In this document: positions 1 to 8,306 of the stretch, in pieces
Numbering within the stretch: position 1 is the stretch's first letter
Layout: each line of letters begins with the position of its first letter
DNA from: Tardibacter chloracetimidivorans
GTDB lineage: Bacteria; Pseudomonadota; Alphaproteobacteria; Sphingomonadales; Sphingomonadaceae
NCBI RefSeq assembly: GCF_001890385.1
Contig: NZ_CP018225.1
Span: forward strand, 118,641 to 182,640
Length of the DNA stretch: 64,000 nt
Reading direction: 5' to 3'
Program-made: the position numbers and the translations under genes
The notes under the pieces: model-generated
What the model saw: only the letters and a program-made list of their open reading frames with translations
Database searches by the model: none
What the model was told of the DNA's origin: nothing

Positions 1-717
1 GACGTCGGAGATGTCGGCCGGGTCCATCCGCATCTGGCCCCAGTCGAGCCGGTCCTTGAGCGGCTGATCCTTGCCCGACAGGAGCCCGGCCAGGGTCTGG
101 CGCTGGAAATTGAAATGGCCGGGGTTGACCTTGAGGCGCCGGAAGATCGCCTGCGGCGAGAGCGCGCTGTGATCGGCGAGCACGATGACATGCTCGCGGT
201 CATAGGCGACCGGATCGGCACCGGCGGGATCGATGATGATCGGGCCGTAATGGCCTTCCTGTTCCTGCAGGCCCGAATGGCTGTGATACCAGTAGGTGCC
301 GCTTTGCACGACGGAGAACTGGTAGAGGTAGTTCGAGCCCGGCTTGATGCCCGGAAAAGACACGCCCGGCACACCGTCCATATTGGCCGGCAGGATCAGC
401 CCGTGCCAGTGGATCGAGCTGTCCTCCTCCAGCTGATTGATGACGTTGAGCCGCACGCGCTGGCCCTCGCGCAGCCGGATCAGCGGGGCAGGGACCGTGC
501 CGTTGAGGCCGATTGCCCGGAACTTGCGCCCGTCGATGGTCATCGACTGCCGGGCGATGGTGAGCGTAATGTCTTCGCCCGACACGGTCGGCAGCGTCGG
601 TCGCATCCCCGGCGAGATCGTCTGCGCCCAGGCCGGCAGCCAGGCTGACAATGCTGCGCCGCCGCCGGCGAGGGCCGCGCCGCGGAGGAACTGGCGGCGG
701 TCGAGAGCAGAAATCAT
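1..717 (-). CDS. copA: Copper-resistance multicopper oxidase CopA, N-terminal part (cut by window edge)
   Basis: A periplasmic laccase-like oxidase that would oxidise Cu(I) and lower copper toxicity. The visible 239 residues start at ATG 717 with a Tat signal (MISALDRRQFLRG, RRxFL) ending near the AWAQT site. The first cupredoxin domain follows, with copper-ligand motifs HWHG (SSIHWHGLILP) and HSHSG (YWYHSHSGLQ). The C-terminal cupredoxin domains lie outside the window. It sits 66 bp downstream of the ECF sigma gene on the same strand and has its own ECF-type promoter at 759-785. The family assignment is firm; substrate is from family knowledge. Confidence 0.95.
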   Translation of the reverse strand, partial: MISALDRRQFLRGAALAGGGAALSAWLPAWAQTISPGMRPTLPTVSGEDITLTIARQSMTIDGRKFRAIGLNGTVPAPLIRLREGQRVRLNVINQLEEDSSIHWHGLILPANMDGVPGVSFPGIKPGSNYLYQFSVVQSGTYWYHSHSGLQEQEGHYGPIIIDPAGADPVAYDREHVIVLADHSALSPQAIFRRLKVNPGHFNFQRQTLAGLLSGKDQPLKDRLDWGQMRMDPADISDV

Positions 718-758
718 TCGGTTGTCTCAGCTTTAAGAAAGAGGGCGGACCTATTGGA

Positions 759-785
759 AATACGCAGCGTGGCCTCATCCCCCTC
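759..785 (-). promoter_or_regulatory. Putative ECF-sigma promoter upstream of the multicopper oxidase gene
   Basis: Read on the minus strand: GAGGGG (785-780), 15-bp spacer, CGTATT (764-759). The same pattern at the same spacing precedes copC (2135-2161) and the anti-sigma-like gene (2110-2084). The -35 part lies at the 3' end of the sigma gene. The motif is seen directly; recognition by the adjacent ECF factor is inferred. Confidence 0.55.
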
Positions 786-1350
786 AAACTTTCTTCAACA
801 TTTCTGCGAGGCGTGCGCGGGCGCGGTAGAGGCGAGTCTCGACTGCCTTCTGGCTGATGCCGAGAATCTCGGCGGTTTCGGCTTCCGATTTCTCGTCGAT
901 CGTCCGCAGGATGAGCGTGTCCTTGAGAGAGGCGGGCAGGGCGGCGATCGCCTTCATCGCCTCTGCCAGCTGCTGCTCGGCGCCGATTGCCTGGTCGGGT
1001 AGCGGCGCCTCATCGGCGACGTCATCCGCCTCGCCCAGCGGCAGGGCCATGGAGAAGAAGTTTCGGACCGCGCGCCGGCGCCGCCAGTCATGGCATTTGT
1101 TGATGACGATCCGGGACATCCAGACCTGGAAGGGTCGGGTTACGTCATAGCGGTTGAGTGCGGCAAAGGCCGCGACGAAGCTCGCCTGGGTGACATCTAA
1201 GGCCTCATCCATAGATCCGACATGGCTGCGCACGAGCCGGTGAACCCAACCTTGATGCCGCCGGACCAGTTCGCCATAAGCCGCTTGCCGCCCGCCAAGC
1301 GCCAAAGCCGCAAGCTCCCCGTCCGAGCAGTCGGGGAGGCTCGCGGTCAT
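784..1350 (-). CDS. ECF-type RNA polymerase sigma factor (metal-stress type)
   Basis: 188 residues with the two ECF regions: sigma2 (ELVRRHQGWVHRLVRSHVGSMDEALDVTQ ... FQVWMSRIVINKCHDW, roughly residues 25-95) and sigma4 with a helix-turn-helix (LPASLKDTLIL ... AEILGISQKAVETRLYRARARL, roughly 135-185). Length and domain order are normal for ECF factors such as CnrH. Its ATG overlaps the stop of the metal-sensor gene by 4 bp, so the three genes 2059-784 form one translationally coupled regulatory operon. Likely targets are the three shared promoters in this window. Class assignment is firm; copper as the inducer is inferred from the neighbours. Confidence 0.93.
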   Translation of the reverse strand: MTASLPDCSDGELAALALGGRQAAYGELVRRHQGWVHRLVRSHVGSMDEALDVTQASFVAAFAALNRYDVTRPFQVWMSRIVINKCHDWRRRRAVRNFFSMALPLGEADDVADEAPLPDQAIGAEQQLAEAMKAIAALPASLKDTLILRTIDEKSEAETAEILGISQKAVETRLYRARARLAEMLKKV

Positions 1351-1790
1351 TTGGACTTGGCCGTCAGCGCTTTCACGACGGCGTCGTCGAACTTCTCGGT
1401 CTGATCGGGACGCAGCACGGCCCGCATTGCGAAGATGTGCTCGAGCGTTTCCTTCTGCAGGGCGCCCATGGCCTGGTGCGAGCGATCCACCGCCGCTGCG
1501 ACTTGCGGGCCATAGCCATGCTCCGCTTCGATCGCCTCCGCGAGGCGCGCATTGTCGGCGCGCAGTTCGGCCTCCAGCGCTTGACGCCGTATGGCGTAGT
1601 TCTTCTCGATTGTCTCGAGCCGGCTGTGTTGCGCGGAATCCAGCTTCAGATCGCGATGGAGCAGCTCGTGCAGCTCATTTTCGACCGGGCGCACTGGAAC
1701 CACATAGACGCGGCCGATGACAACGCCAGCGATCGCCGCGGCGAAGGTCAACAGGACGAGGAGCAGGAGCCGGCGGCGGTCGCGCATCAT
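1347..1790 (-). CDS. Periplasmic heavy-metal sensor (CnrX / metal-resistance family)
   Basis: 147 residues: an N-terminal membrane anchor (LLLLVLLTFAAAIAGVVIG, residues 8-26) and a long alpha-helical periplasmic part with the family layout ELHELLHRDLKLDSAQHSRLETIEKNYA ... RPDQTEKFDD. Histidines in HELLHRD and elsewhere could bind metal. In the CnrYXH paradigm such a protein senses metal in the periplasm and controls an anti-sigma/ECF pair. It is coupled by 4-bp overlaps to both neighbours. The family is confident; the metal is not shown by the sequence. Confidence 0.85.
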   Translation of the reverse strand: MMRDRRRLLLLVLLTFAAAIAGVVIGRVYVVPVRPVENELHELLHRDLKLDSAQHSRLETIEKNYAIRRQALEAELRADNARLAEAIEAEHGYGPQVAAAVDRSHQAMGALQKETLEHIFAMRAVLRPDQTEKFDDAVVKALTAKSK

Positions 1791-2059
1791 TGCGAGCTCA
1801 GTAGCGTCGAGGGCGCAAGCGCGAGCCGGGCATCGAAGGGCGATATCGGGTTCGGATCGGCAGACTGCGTCGGAACCGCCGAGCCGGCAATTCCGATGAA
1901 CAGCGCGGTTGCGGCCGCGATGCCGAATGTCGTTGCGCCAAGGCGCGGTATGGCCTGGATGCGCGCTATTTCCGCCATGACCCGGCTTTCCAGACCGCCG
2001 AGCCTGGGATCGAGAGGCGCATCGCGCAACCGCGAGAGCAGGTGGTCAAGTTCATCCAT
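1787..2059 (-). CDS. Small single-pass membrane protein, probable CnrY-like anti-sigma factor
   Basis: 90 residues. A soluble N-terminus (MDELDHLLSRLRDAPLDPRLGGLESRVMAEIARI, residues 1-34) precedes one membrane helix (TTFGIAAATALFIGIAGSAV, about 43-62) and a short periplasmic tail. Size, topology and position as first gene ahead of a metal sensor and an ECF sigma match CnrY/NccY-type anti-sigma factors, though no strong motif is seen. It has its own ECF-type promoter (2084-2110), consistent with autoregulation. Function is inferred from context. Confidence 0.6.
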   Translation of the reverse strand: MDELDHLLSRLRDAPLDPRLGGLESRVMAEIARIQAIPRLGATTFGIAAATALFIGIAGSAVPTQSADPNPISPFDARLALAPSTLLSSQ

Positions 2060-2083
2060 GATGCTTCTCCGTCTTCATTCTTC

Positions 2084-2110
2084 AATACGCATCCTGGTCC
2101 AGGAACCCTT
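2084..2110 (-). promoter_or_regulatory. Putative ECF promoter of the anti-sigma / sensor / sigma operon
   Basis: On the minus strand AAGGGT (2110-2105), 15-bp spacer, CGTATT (2089-2084), followed 25 bp later by the ATG at 2059. It is divergent from the copC promoter and shares its motif and spacing. Confidence 0.5.
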
Positions 2111-2134
2111 GCTGTAGATAAAAAATGTAATTGC

Positions 2135-2161
2135 GAGGGGTGGGGGCTCGGGCTGCGTATT
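2135..2161 (+). promoter_or_regulatory. Putative ECF promoter of copCD
   Basis: GAGGGG (2135-2140), 15-bp spacer, CGTATT (2156-2161), 30 bp before the copC ATG at 2192. It matches the motif in front of the multicopper oxidase gene exactly, including the CTG directly before CGTATT. Confidence 0.55.
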
Positions 2162-2191
2162 GTCTCATGGGATCCACAGGAGAATGTTCCA

Positions 2192-2572
2192 ATGCGTTTC
2201 TTTTCGCCTCTCGCAGCTATCGCCATCGTAGGCCTGAGTGTTTCGGCTCCGGCCTATGCCCATCCCAAGCTTGTATCCTCGGCTCCGGCCGCCAATGCCA
2301 GCGTCTCGGCGCCCTCGCGCATTACGCTTACGTTCAGCGAAGGTCTGATGCCCAGGCTGTCGGGTGCCGAGATCGTGATGACCGGTATGCCCGGCATGCC
2401 CAACCATCGCATGGCGGTGACCGGCTTCAAGACCTCTGTCGAGGGCGACAACAAGACGCTCGTGCTGACCTTGGCGCGCCCGCTGTCGGCCGGCACCTAT
2501 CAGGTTGCCTGGCACGTCGTGTCGACCGACACGCATCGGATCCAGGGCAACCTTGCCTTCACAGTGAAGTAA
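2192..2572 (+). CDS. copC: Periplasmic copper-binding protein CopC
   Basis: 126 residues: signal peptide (MRFFSPLAAIAIVGLSVSAPAYA), mature N-terminus HPKLVSSAPA, then the CopC beta-barrel ending in TYQVAWHVVSTDTHRIQGNLAFTVK. The His just after the cleavage site and the HxxSxDxH segment near the end are the usual Cu(II) ligands. A methionine-rich loop (MTGMPGMPNHRM, about residues 67-78) suits Cu(I). The ATG at 2192 follows ACAGGAGA and gives a proper signal peptide; the longer upstream reading has none. It is followed after 4 bp by copD, and the two normally hand copper to the membrane. Confidence 0.93.
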   Translation: MRFFSPLAAIAIVGLSVSAPAYAHPKLVSSAPAANASVSAPSRITLTFSEGLMPRLSGAEIVMTGMPGMPNHRMAVTGFKTSVEGDNKTLVLTLARPLSAGTYQVAWHVVSTDTHRIQGNLAFTVK

Positions 2573-2576
2573 GGCG

Positions 2577-3506
2577 ATGAGCGAGATCGGGGTCATCGCG
2601 ATCCGCTGGGCGCTTTACGTTGATCTCGGCCTGCTGTTCGGGCTGCCGCTGTTCGCGCTCTATGCGCTCGGCGGCGGCCGGACGGTCCGGTCGTATCTGC
2701 CTTTGGGGCCGATGATCGTCCTTCTCGTACTGCTGGGACTGTTGCTGTCGGTGCTGGGATTTCTTGTCCAGGCCTCGGCTATGACCGGCCTTCCGCTAAC
2801 CCGGCCGGATCTTCAGTTGGTGAGTGATCTGCTCAACGACACCGCGCTGGGCACCGCGCTCAAGGTGCGTCTGGCGGCGCTGGTCATCCTATTGCCGTGC
2901 GCGGCGCTCTATGGCCGAAAGCCGCGCGTCTGCGTCATGACCTCGACACTCGCAGGCGCTATCGCGCTCGGGACACTGGCCTGGTCGGGCCATGGCGCGG
3001 CCGGAGAGGGCAGTGCCGGCTGGCAGCAGCTGGCGTCCGATCTCGTACACCTTCTTGCGGCCGGCGCGTGGGTCGGCGCGATCGCCGCTTTCCTTGCGCT
3101 CGTCATTCCCAACGTTGACACTGATGGCTTGGCGCGGGTGTTGCTGACCGAGCAAGCGCTTCGCGGCTTTTCGATGGTTGGGACGGTGATTGTCGGATTG
3201 CTTGTCGTCACCGGGACCGTCAACACTCTCTTTCTGGTGGGTTCCGAGCATATCGCGGGGCTGTGGCAATCGAGCTGGGGGCTGCTGCTCACCGCCAAAC
3301 TTGTGCTGTTCGCCGGCATGTTGGGCTTGGCCGCACTCAACCGCTATCGCCTGACCCCCTCGCTTAGTCTCGCCATCGAGCAGGAGGACGCACCACGGGC
3401 GATGACGCTATTGCGCGGCAGCCTTGTGGTGGAAGGCGGTCTTGCGATCATCATTCTCGCGCTTGTCGCCTGGCTGGGTACCTTGTCCCCGCCCATGTCC
3501 ATGTAG
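2577..3506 (+). CDS. copD: Copper-resistance inner-membrane protein CopD
   Basis: 309 residues with about eight hydrophobic helices (for example VDLGLLFGLPLFALYAL, MIVLLVLLGLLLSVLGF, GGLAIIILALVAWLGTL) and the CopD-family region near DLVHLLAAGAWVGAI. It starts 5 bp after copC and shares the ECF-type promoter. The family is thought to move copper across the inner membrane together with CopC. The length is normal and the frame intact. Confidence 0.92.
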   Translation: MSEIGVIAIRWALYVDLGLLFGLPLFALYALGGGRTVRSYLPLGPMIVLLVLLGLLLSVLGFLVQASAMTGLPLTRPDLQLVSDLLNDTALGTALKVRLAALVILLPCAALYGRKPRVCVMTSTLAGAIALGTLAWSGHGAAGEGSAGWQQLASDLVHLLAAGAWVGAIAAFLALVIPNVDTDGLARVLLTEQALRGFSMVGTVIVGLLVVTGTVNTLFLVGSEHIAGLWQSSWGLLLTAKLVLFAGMLGLAALNRYRLTPSLSLAIEQEDAPRAMTLLRGSLVVEGGLAIIILALVAWLGTLSPPMSM

Positions 3507-3544
3507 TCGCGCTTGAGGGGCGGAAGGAGGTCGGAGCCACTGCC

Positions 3545-4219
3545 ATGCAGCCGTACACACCGCCGCTCGGAAACGGGTCCACTCAGGATTATGACCGCGC
3601 GATCCGGCTTTGGACGCGGGAACGGCGGTGGCGCGAGGCGATGCTCGCCGCGCTCGCGCCGAGAGGCGGCGAGACGATCGTTGATATAGGCTGTGGTACG
3701 GGCAGCTTCGCCTTGCTGCTCAAGCGCGACGAACCCAGCGCGCGCGTGATTGGTCTCGATCCCGATGCGGAGGCGCTCGACATCGCCCGACGCAAGGCCG
3801 CAGCGATGGTTGCCGATGTCGACTGGCGCCAAGGCTTCGCGACGGATCTGCCCGAACAGAGTGCAGATGCCGTCGTATCGAGCCTTGTACTTCATCAGAT
3901 GCCGCTGGACATGAAGGCGGCCACCCTTCGCGCCATGTACGCGATCCTTCGCCCCGGTGGTCGCCTAGTCATTGCCGATTATGGTCGCCAGCGCGGATTC
4001 ATGCGCTTGGCCTTTCGGCTAACCGTTCAGCGTCTCGACGGCGTCAGCGATACCCAACCCAACGCCGAAGGCGTTCTCCCGAGATTGATCGCGCTGGCAG
4101 GTTTCGAGCATATTGCCGAACCGTTCAAGATCTCGACGATCACCGGGGCGATCCAACTGTTCACCGCGAGCCGTCCGGCATCGATTCTGAGCCGAGCCGT
4201 CGCAAACGATCTCGGCTGA
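3545..4219 (+). CDS. Class I SAM-dependent methyltransferase
   Basis: 224 residues. The Rossmann-type SAM site has motif I IVDIGCGTGSFALLL (about residues 40-54), the acidic residue after strand 2 (VIGLDPDAEALDIARRKA), and a motif IV-like PEQSADAVVSSLVLHQMP followed by LRPGGRLVIADYGRQ. It resembles the UbiE/Methyltransf_11 group. It lies 38 bp after copD, so it may be read with copCD. The substrate cannot be told from the sequence. Confidence 0.85.
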   Translation: MQPYTPPLGNGSTQDYDRAIRLWTRERRWREAMLAALAPRGGETIVDIGCGTGSFALLLKRDEPSARVIGLDPDAEALDIARRKAAAMVADVDWRQGFATDLPEQSADAVVSSLVLHQMPLDMKAATLRAMYAILRPGGRLVIADYGRQRGFMRLAFRLTVQRLDGVSDTQPNAEGVLPRLIALAGFEHIAEPFKISTITGAIQLFTASRPASILSRAVANDLG

Positions 4220-4273
4220 TTTCCCAGGGCCAGGAGATTTTGACGCTTTGGGCAATCCTTAGGTGATTACGTA

Positions 4274-4304
4274 TTGACCCTGACATGGTGTCAGACCTTA
4301 GATT
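4274..4304 (+). promoter_or_regulatory. MerR/CueR-type promoter-operator of the copper ATPase gene
   Basis: TTGACC (4274-4279) and TAGATT (4299-4304) are 19 bp apart, the over-long spacing typical of MerR-activated promoters. A perfect dyad CTGACA-TGG-TGTCAG (4280-4294) fills the spacer. The CueR-like gene is the second gene of the same operon (6684-7082), so copper would activate both through the DNA-distortion mechanism. Confidence 0.8.
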
Positions 4305-4329
4305 GTCAGGCGTCGAAAGGAGCAAGGCG

Positions 4330-6687
4330 ATGAACGAGACACATGGAGCGGCGCATGGCGGCGGTTGCTGCGGCAGCCACGGCGCTGCGAAACCAGCGGC
4401 TGGCGTCAAGGACCCGGTCTGCGGCATGACCGTCGATCCTGCGATCACTGCGCACCATGCCGAGCATGGCGGTGAAAGCTATCATTTCTGCAGCGCGGGC
4501 TGCCGGACCAAATTCATCGCCGATCCCGAGCGCTATCTCGGCCCGCCGACGCCGCCGGTCGCGGCGCCCGAAGGCACGATCTGGACCTGCCCGATGCATC
4601 CCGAGATCCGCCAGGACCATCCCGGGTCCTGTCCGATCTGCGGCATGGCGCTCGAACCCGCGACCGTGACCGCCGACAGCGGCCCCAGCCACGAGCTAGT
4701 CGATTTCACGCGGCGCTTCTGGGTCGGCCTCGTGCTGGCTCTCCCGGTGCTGATCCTCGAGATGGGCGCGCATGTCTTTCCCGCGATCCATCGCCTCGTG
4801 CCGATGTCTATCTCGGTATGGATCCAGTTCGTGCTGGCGACACCCGTCGTGCTGTGGGCGGGCTGGCCGTTCTTCGAGCGTGGCTGGGCCTCGCTCAAGA
4901 CCCGCAACTTCAACATGTTCACCCTGATCGCGATGGGGACCGGGGTCGCCTGGATCTACAGCGTCATCGCGACGCTCGCGCCTCAGCTGTTCCCGCCGGC
5001 CTTCCGCGGCGAGGACGGCATGGTTGCCGTCTATTTCGAGGCGGCCGCGGTGATCACCGTCCTCGTGCTGCTCGGCCAGATGCTCGAACTGCGCGCGCGG
5101 GAACGCACCTCGGGCGCGATCAAGGCGCTGCTCAACCTTGCACCAAAGACCGCGCGCCGGATCGGTTCTGATGGGAACGAAGAGGAAATCAGCCTTGATC
5201 TGGTTGCGGTGGGCGACCGCCTGCGGGTGCGGCCGGGCGAGAAGGTGCCGGTCGACGGCGTAGTCGAGGACGGCCGCTCCTCGCTCGACGAGTCGATGGT
5301 CACCGGCGAATCCATGCCCGTCACCAAGGCAAAGGCCGACACAGTGATCGGCGGCACGCTCAACCAGACCGGTGCGCTGGTGATCGTCGCCGACAAGGTC
5401 GGCCGCGATACCATGCTCGCACGCATCGTCCAGATGGTCGCTGAGGCGCAGCGCTCGCGCGCGCCGATCCAGCGCATGGCCGATCAGGTGTCGGGCTGGT
5501 TTGTGCCCGTGGTCATCGCGGTCGCGGCCGTCGCGTTCATCGCCTGGGGCATCTGGGGTCCCGAGCCGCGCTTCGCCTATGGGCTGGTGGCGGCGGTCGC
5601 CGTGCTGATCATCGCCTGTCCCTGCGCACTGGGGCTGGCAACGCCGATGTCGATCATGGTCGGGGTCGGCCGCGGCGCCGGGCTCGGTGTCCTCATCAAA
5701 AATGCCGAAGCACTCGAGCATATGGAGAAGGTCGACACTCTCGTCGTCGACAAGACAGGCACGCTGACCGAAGGCCGGCCTGCCGTCACCCAGGTCGTGC
5801 CGGCGCCCGGCTTCGACGAAGCCGAGCTGCTGCGTCTTGCCGCCTCGGTCGAGCGGGCGTCCGAGCATCCGCTCGCGCTGGCGATCGTCGAGGCCGCCAA
5901 GGATCGCGGCATCGCCACGAGCGACGTCACCGACTTCGACTCGCCGACCGGGCGCGGCGCGCTCGGCACTGTCGATGGCTGCAGGATCGTTCTCGGCAAC
6001 GCGCGGTTCCTCGGTGACGAGGGCGTCGCCACCGAGGCGCTCGCCGACCAGGCCGACGCGCTGCGCCGGGATGGCGCCACCGCGATCTTCATCGGGGTCG
6101 ACGGCACAGTCGGCGGCGCCTTCGCGATCGCCGATCCGGTGAAGGCCACGACACCAGAAGCGCTCGCCACGCTCAAGGCGGAGGGCATTCGCGTGGTCAT
6201 GCTGACAGGCGACAACCGCACGACGGCGGAAGCGGTCGCCCGGCGTCTGGGCATCGACGAGGTGGAGGCCGAGGTGCTGCCCGATCAGAAGAGCGCCGTG
6301 GTCGCGAAGTTCAAGCGCGAGGGGCGGGTGGTCGCCATGGCCGGCGACGGTGTCAACGACGCCCCCGCGTTGGCCGCCGCCGACGTCGGCATCGCCATGG
6401 GTTCCGGCACCGACGTCGCGATCGAGAGCGCTGGCGTCACGCTGCTCAAGGGCGACCTGACTGGCATCGTCCGGGCGCGGCGGCTCAGCCAAGCGACCAT
6501 GTCGAACATCCGCCAGAATCTCGTCTTCGCCTTCATCTACAATGTCGCGGGCGTGCCCGTAGCGGCGGGTGCGCTCTATCCGCTGTTCGGTATTCTGCTC
6601 TCGCCCATTATCGCGGCGGCGGCGATGGCGCTCTCTTCGGTGAGCGTGGTCACCAACGCGCTGCGCCTCAACCGGAAAGCACTGTGA
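4330..6687 (+). CDS. copA: Cu(I)-exporting P1B-type ATPase (CopA) with YHS and metal-binding N-terminal domains
   Basis: 785 residues. The N-terminus is rich in His and Cys ([14 protein letters not shown]). It is followed by a YHS-type motif ([11 protein letters not shown] ... [12 protein letters not shown]), a heavy-metal-binding motif ([26 protein letters not shown]), eight membrane helices, the CPC metal site ([11 protein letters not shown]), phosphorylation loop DKTGTLTEG, the HP motif (SEHPLALAI), and hinge [11 protein letters not shown]. This is the P1B-1 Cu(I) exporter layout. ATG 4330 follows AAAGGAG (4316-4322); an upstream in-frame GTG-type start lacks such a site and would begin inside the promoter. 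It overlaps the next gene by 4 bp (GTGA). Confidence 0.96.
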   Translation: MNETHGAAHGGGCCGSHGAAKPAAGVKDPVCGMTVDPAITAHHAEHGGESYHFCSAGCRTKFIADPERYLGPPTPPVAAPEGTIWTCPMHPEIRQDHPGSCPICGMALEPATVTADSGPSHELVDFTRRFWVGLVLALPVLILEMGAHVFPAIHRLVPMSISVWIQFVLATPVVLWAGWPFFERGWASLKTRNFNMFTLIAMGTGVAWIYSVIATLAPQLFPPAFRGEDGMVAVYFEAAAVITVLVLLGQMLELRARERTSGAIKALLNLAPKTARRIGSDGNEEEISLDLVAVGDRLRVRPGEKVPVDGVVEDGRSSLDESMVTGESMPVTKAKADTVIGGTLNQTGALVIVADKVGRDTMLARIVQMVAEAQRSRAPIQRMADQVSGWFVPVVIAVAAVAFIAWGIWGPEPRFAYGLVAAVAVLIIACPCALGLATPMSIMVGVGRGAGLGVLIKNAEALEHMEKVDTLVVDKTGTLTEGRPAVTQVVPAPGFDEAELLRLAASVERASEHPLALAIVEAAKDRGIATSDVTDFDSPTGRGALGTVDGCRIVLGNARFLGDEGVATEALADQADALRRDGATAIFIGVDGTVGGAFAIADPVKATTPEALATLKAEGIRVVMLTGDNRTTAEAVARRLGIDEVEAEVLPDQKSAVVAKFKREGRVVAMAGDGVNDAPALAAADVGIAMGSGTDVAIESAGVTLLKGDLTGIVRARRLSQATMSNIRQNLVFAFIYNVAGVPVAAGALYPLFGILLSPIIAAAAMALSSVSVVTNALRLNRKAL

Positions 6688-7082
6688 ACATCGGCGAGAC
6701 GTCACGGCAGAGCGGCGTCTCTGAGCGGATGATCCGCCATTATGAAAAGATCGGCCTCATCCCGGCGCCGGCGCGTCGGGGTGCTGGCTATCGTGACTAT
6801 GGCGAGCGCGACCTCCATCGCCTCCGGTTTATCGCCAATGCCCGCGATCTCGGCTTCCCGATCGAGGAGATCCGCACGTTGCTCAGCCTTTGGGCCGATA
6901 CCGGCCGTGCCAGCGCGGAGGTGAAGCGGCTTGCCCTTGCCCGCGCCGATGAGTTTCAGCGCAAAGCCGAGGCGTTGACGGCGCTGCGCGACACGCTAAT
7001 CGACCTGGCCGAGCGCTGCCAAGGCGACGAGCGGCCGGATTGTCCGATCATCGCCGAACTGGCCGCGGCCCGATCCGCATAG
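6684..7082 (+). CDS. cueR: CueR-like MerR-family Cu(I)-responsive regulator
   Basis: 132 residues: winged HTH ([31 protein letters not shown]), the GYRDYGERD wing, a dimerisation helix, and a C-terminal metal loop CQGDERPDC with seven residues between the cysteines, as in the Cu(I) site of CueR. It starts at GTG inside the stop of the ATPase gene (GTGA). It should act on the operator at 4280-4294, making an autoregulated copper-export operon. Confidence 0.93.
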   Translation: MNIGETSRQSGVSERMIRHYEKIGLIPAPARRGAGYRDYGERDLHRLRFIANARDLGFPIEEIRTLLSLWADTGRASAEVKRLALARADEFQRKAEALTALRDTLIDLAERCQGDERPDCPIIAELAAARSA

Positions 7083-7108
7083 CATCCGGCATCGCACGGC
7101 CGAGAATT

Positions 7109-7744
7109 TTAGGGGTGCCCGTTTTCGGTCGATTCGTGCAGGTCGACGGCGAAAGCGATCCGCAACAGGTCGGGCAGGCTTTGCGCGTTGAGTTTGATCA
7201 TCAGACTGGCCCGATGCAGCTCGACCGTGCGCGACGTGACGCCGAGTTCATCTGCGATAAGGCTATTTGGATAGCCTCGCGAAATTCCTCTCAGAACGGC
7301 CCGTTCGCGCTGCGTCAGTCTCGCGGCTTTCGAAAGAGCGTCGGCCTGTTCGGAGGCACGACGGGCTATACTCTCAAGCCAGCTGAAGCCGCGGTCGATC
7401 GCGCCGAGCAATGCGGCCTTCTCGACCGGTTTGGCGAGAAAGTCGGCAGCGCCCGCCTTCATCGCCTGTACGGCGAGCGTAGGATCGCCATTGCCCGTCA
7501 GCACCACGACGGGCATGTCGATACCGCGTCGCGTCAGCTCCGCCTGAACCTGCAGGCCGTCCATGTCGGGCATGTGCATGTCGAGAACCACGCAGCCTTT
7601 CTCGGCGTCCTCTGCGCTCAACAGAAACTCCGGCCCCGAAGCGTAGGCTTCTACGGCAAACCCTGCGGTCCGCAACGTGAAACTTAGTGCTTTTCGTATT
7701 GTCTCTTCGTCATCGACGATATGCACGACGCGCTTGTTCCCCAT
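7109..7744 (-). CDS. FixJ/NarL-type two-component response regulator
   Basis: 211 residues. The receiver domain has the acidic pair DDEE near residue 11, phospho-acceptor Asp in VVLDMHMPDMDG (about 55), Thr/Lys in VVLTGNG ... FLAKPVEK. A LuxR-type HTH follows (LTQRERAVLRGISRGYPNSLIADELGVTSRTVELHRASLMIKL, about 142-185). No histidine kinase gene adjoins it, so its partner must be elsewhere. It converges on cueR with a 26-bp gap. The signal is unknown. Confidence 0.9.
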   Translation of the reverse strand: MGNKRVVHIVDDEETIRKALSFTLRTAGFAVEAYASGPEFLLSAEDAEKGCVVLDMHMPDMDGLQVQAELTRRGIDMPVVVLTGNGDPTLAVQAMKAGAADFLAKPVEKAALLGAIDRGFSWLESIARRASEQADALSKAARLTQRERAVLRGISRGYPNSLIADELGVTSRTVELHRASLMIKLNAQSLPDLLRIAFAVDLHESTENGHP

Positions 7745-8007
7745 AGCCCCCGAGATCGATCAATACGCAGTGCCGCGAGGGCAGCGCTTCAAGGGATACT
7801 TCTCTGCACGTTGGACTATGGTCCCAGGTCAAGAGTAAAAATTTGGCGAGGCAAAACGGCGAAGGACAGCGAAACTGTGAGGGTTCGGCTACTCCGCTCA
7901 CACCAATGCCGCGGTCGCTGCGGCTCATTGCCGGGTCTCTGCTCCGGACGATGCATGCGAGTTGCCCGCGCCGCCCTCGGCGCGATCGAGCCATCGCTAC
8001 GCTTCCA

Positions 8008-8184
8008 TCACATCGTCGACCGGCAGCGGGTTACTGGCGCCCGGCGGGCGAGGGGGGCGGGTTGGCCCTTGACGGCTGCGCGATCGGACGCCCAGGATAG
8101 CAGGGTGGCGCGCTTTACTTCGGGCTCAAGCTTCAGGTGCCCAGCAACGTCGAGGGGATCGATGAACGAGCGTGTGTGCGACAC
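8008..8184 (-). pseudogene. Small unknown ORF with a strong RBS, probably a frameshifted remnant
   Basis: A 58-codon reading frame starts at GTG 8184, seven bases after a perfect AAGGAGG; the nearer ATG is too close to that site. It reads V(M)SHTRSFIDPLDVAGHLKLEPEVKRATLLSWASDRAAVKGQP and then turns into unlikely sequence and stops. A second frame picks up ASNPLPVDDVMEA, an in-frame TAG, then RWLDRAEGGAGN (down to about 7950), which looks like the true continuation. It is therefore probably a decayed gene of about 85-90 codons of unknown function. The rest of 7745-8007 shows no other gene. Confidence 0.45.
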
Positions 8185-8306
8185 GACATATCCTCCTTCC
8201 CTGCCGCGATTTTCTCCGAAAGGGAGATCTCAGGAGATTGGTTCGGACTCGTTTAGGGTCAATGGATGAGGACGCGCACAGCGTTTGCCGGGCGTTCATT
8301 TCCGTC

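Noticed and set aside
4696..6705. 669-residue minus-strand ORF across the copper ATPase gene
   Set aside because: Antisense shadow of a gene with complete P-type ATPase motifs; composition is Arg/His/Asp-rich as expected for a GC-rich shadow.
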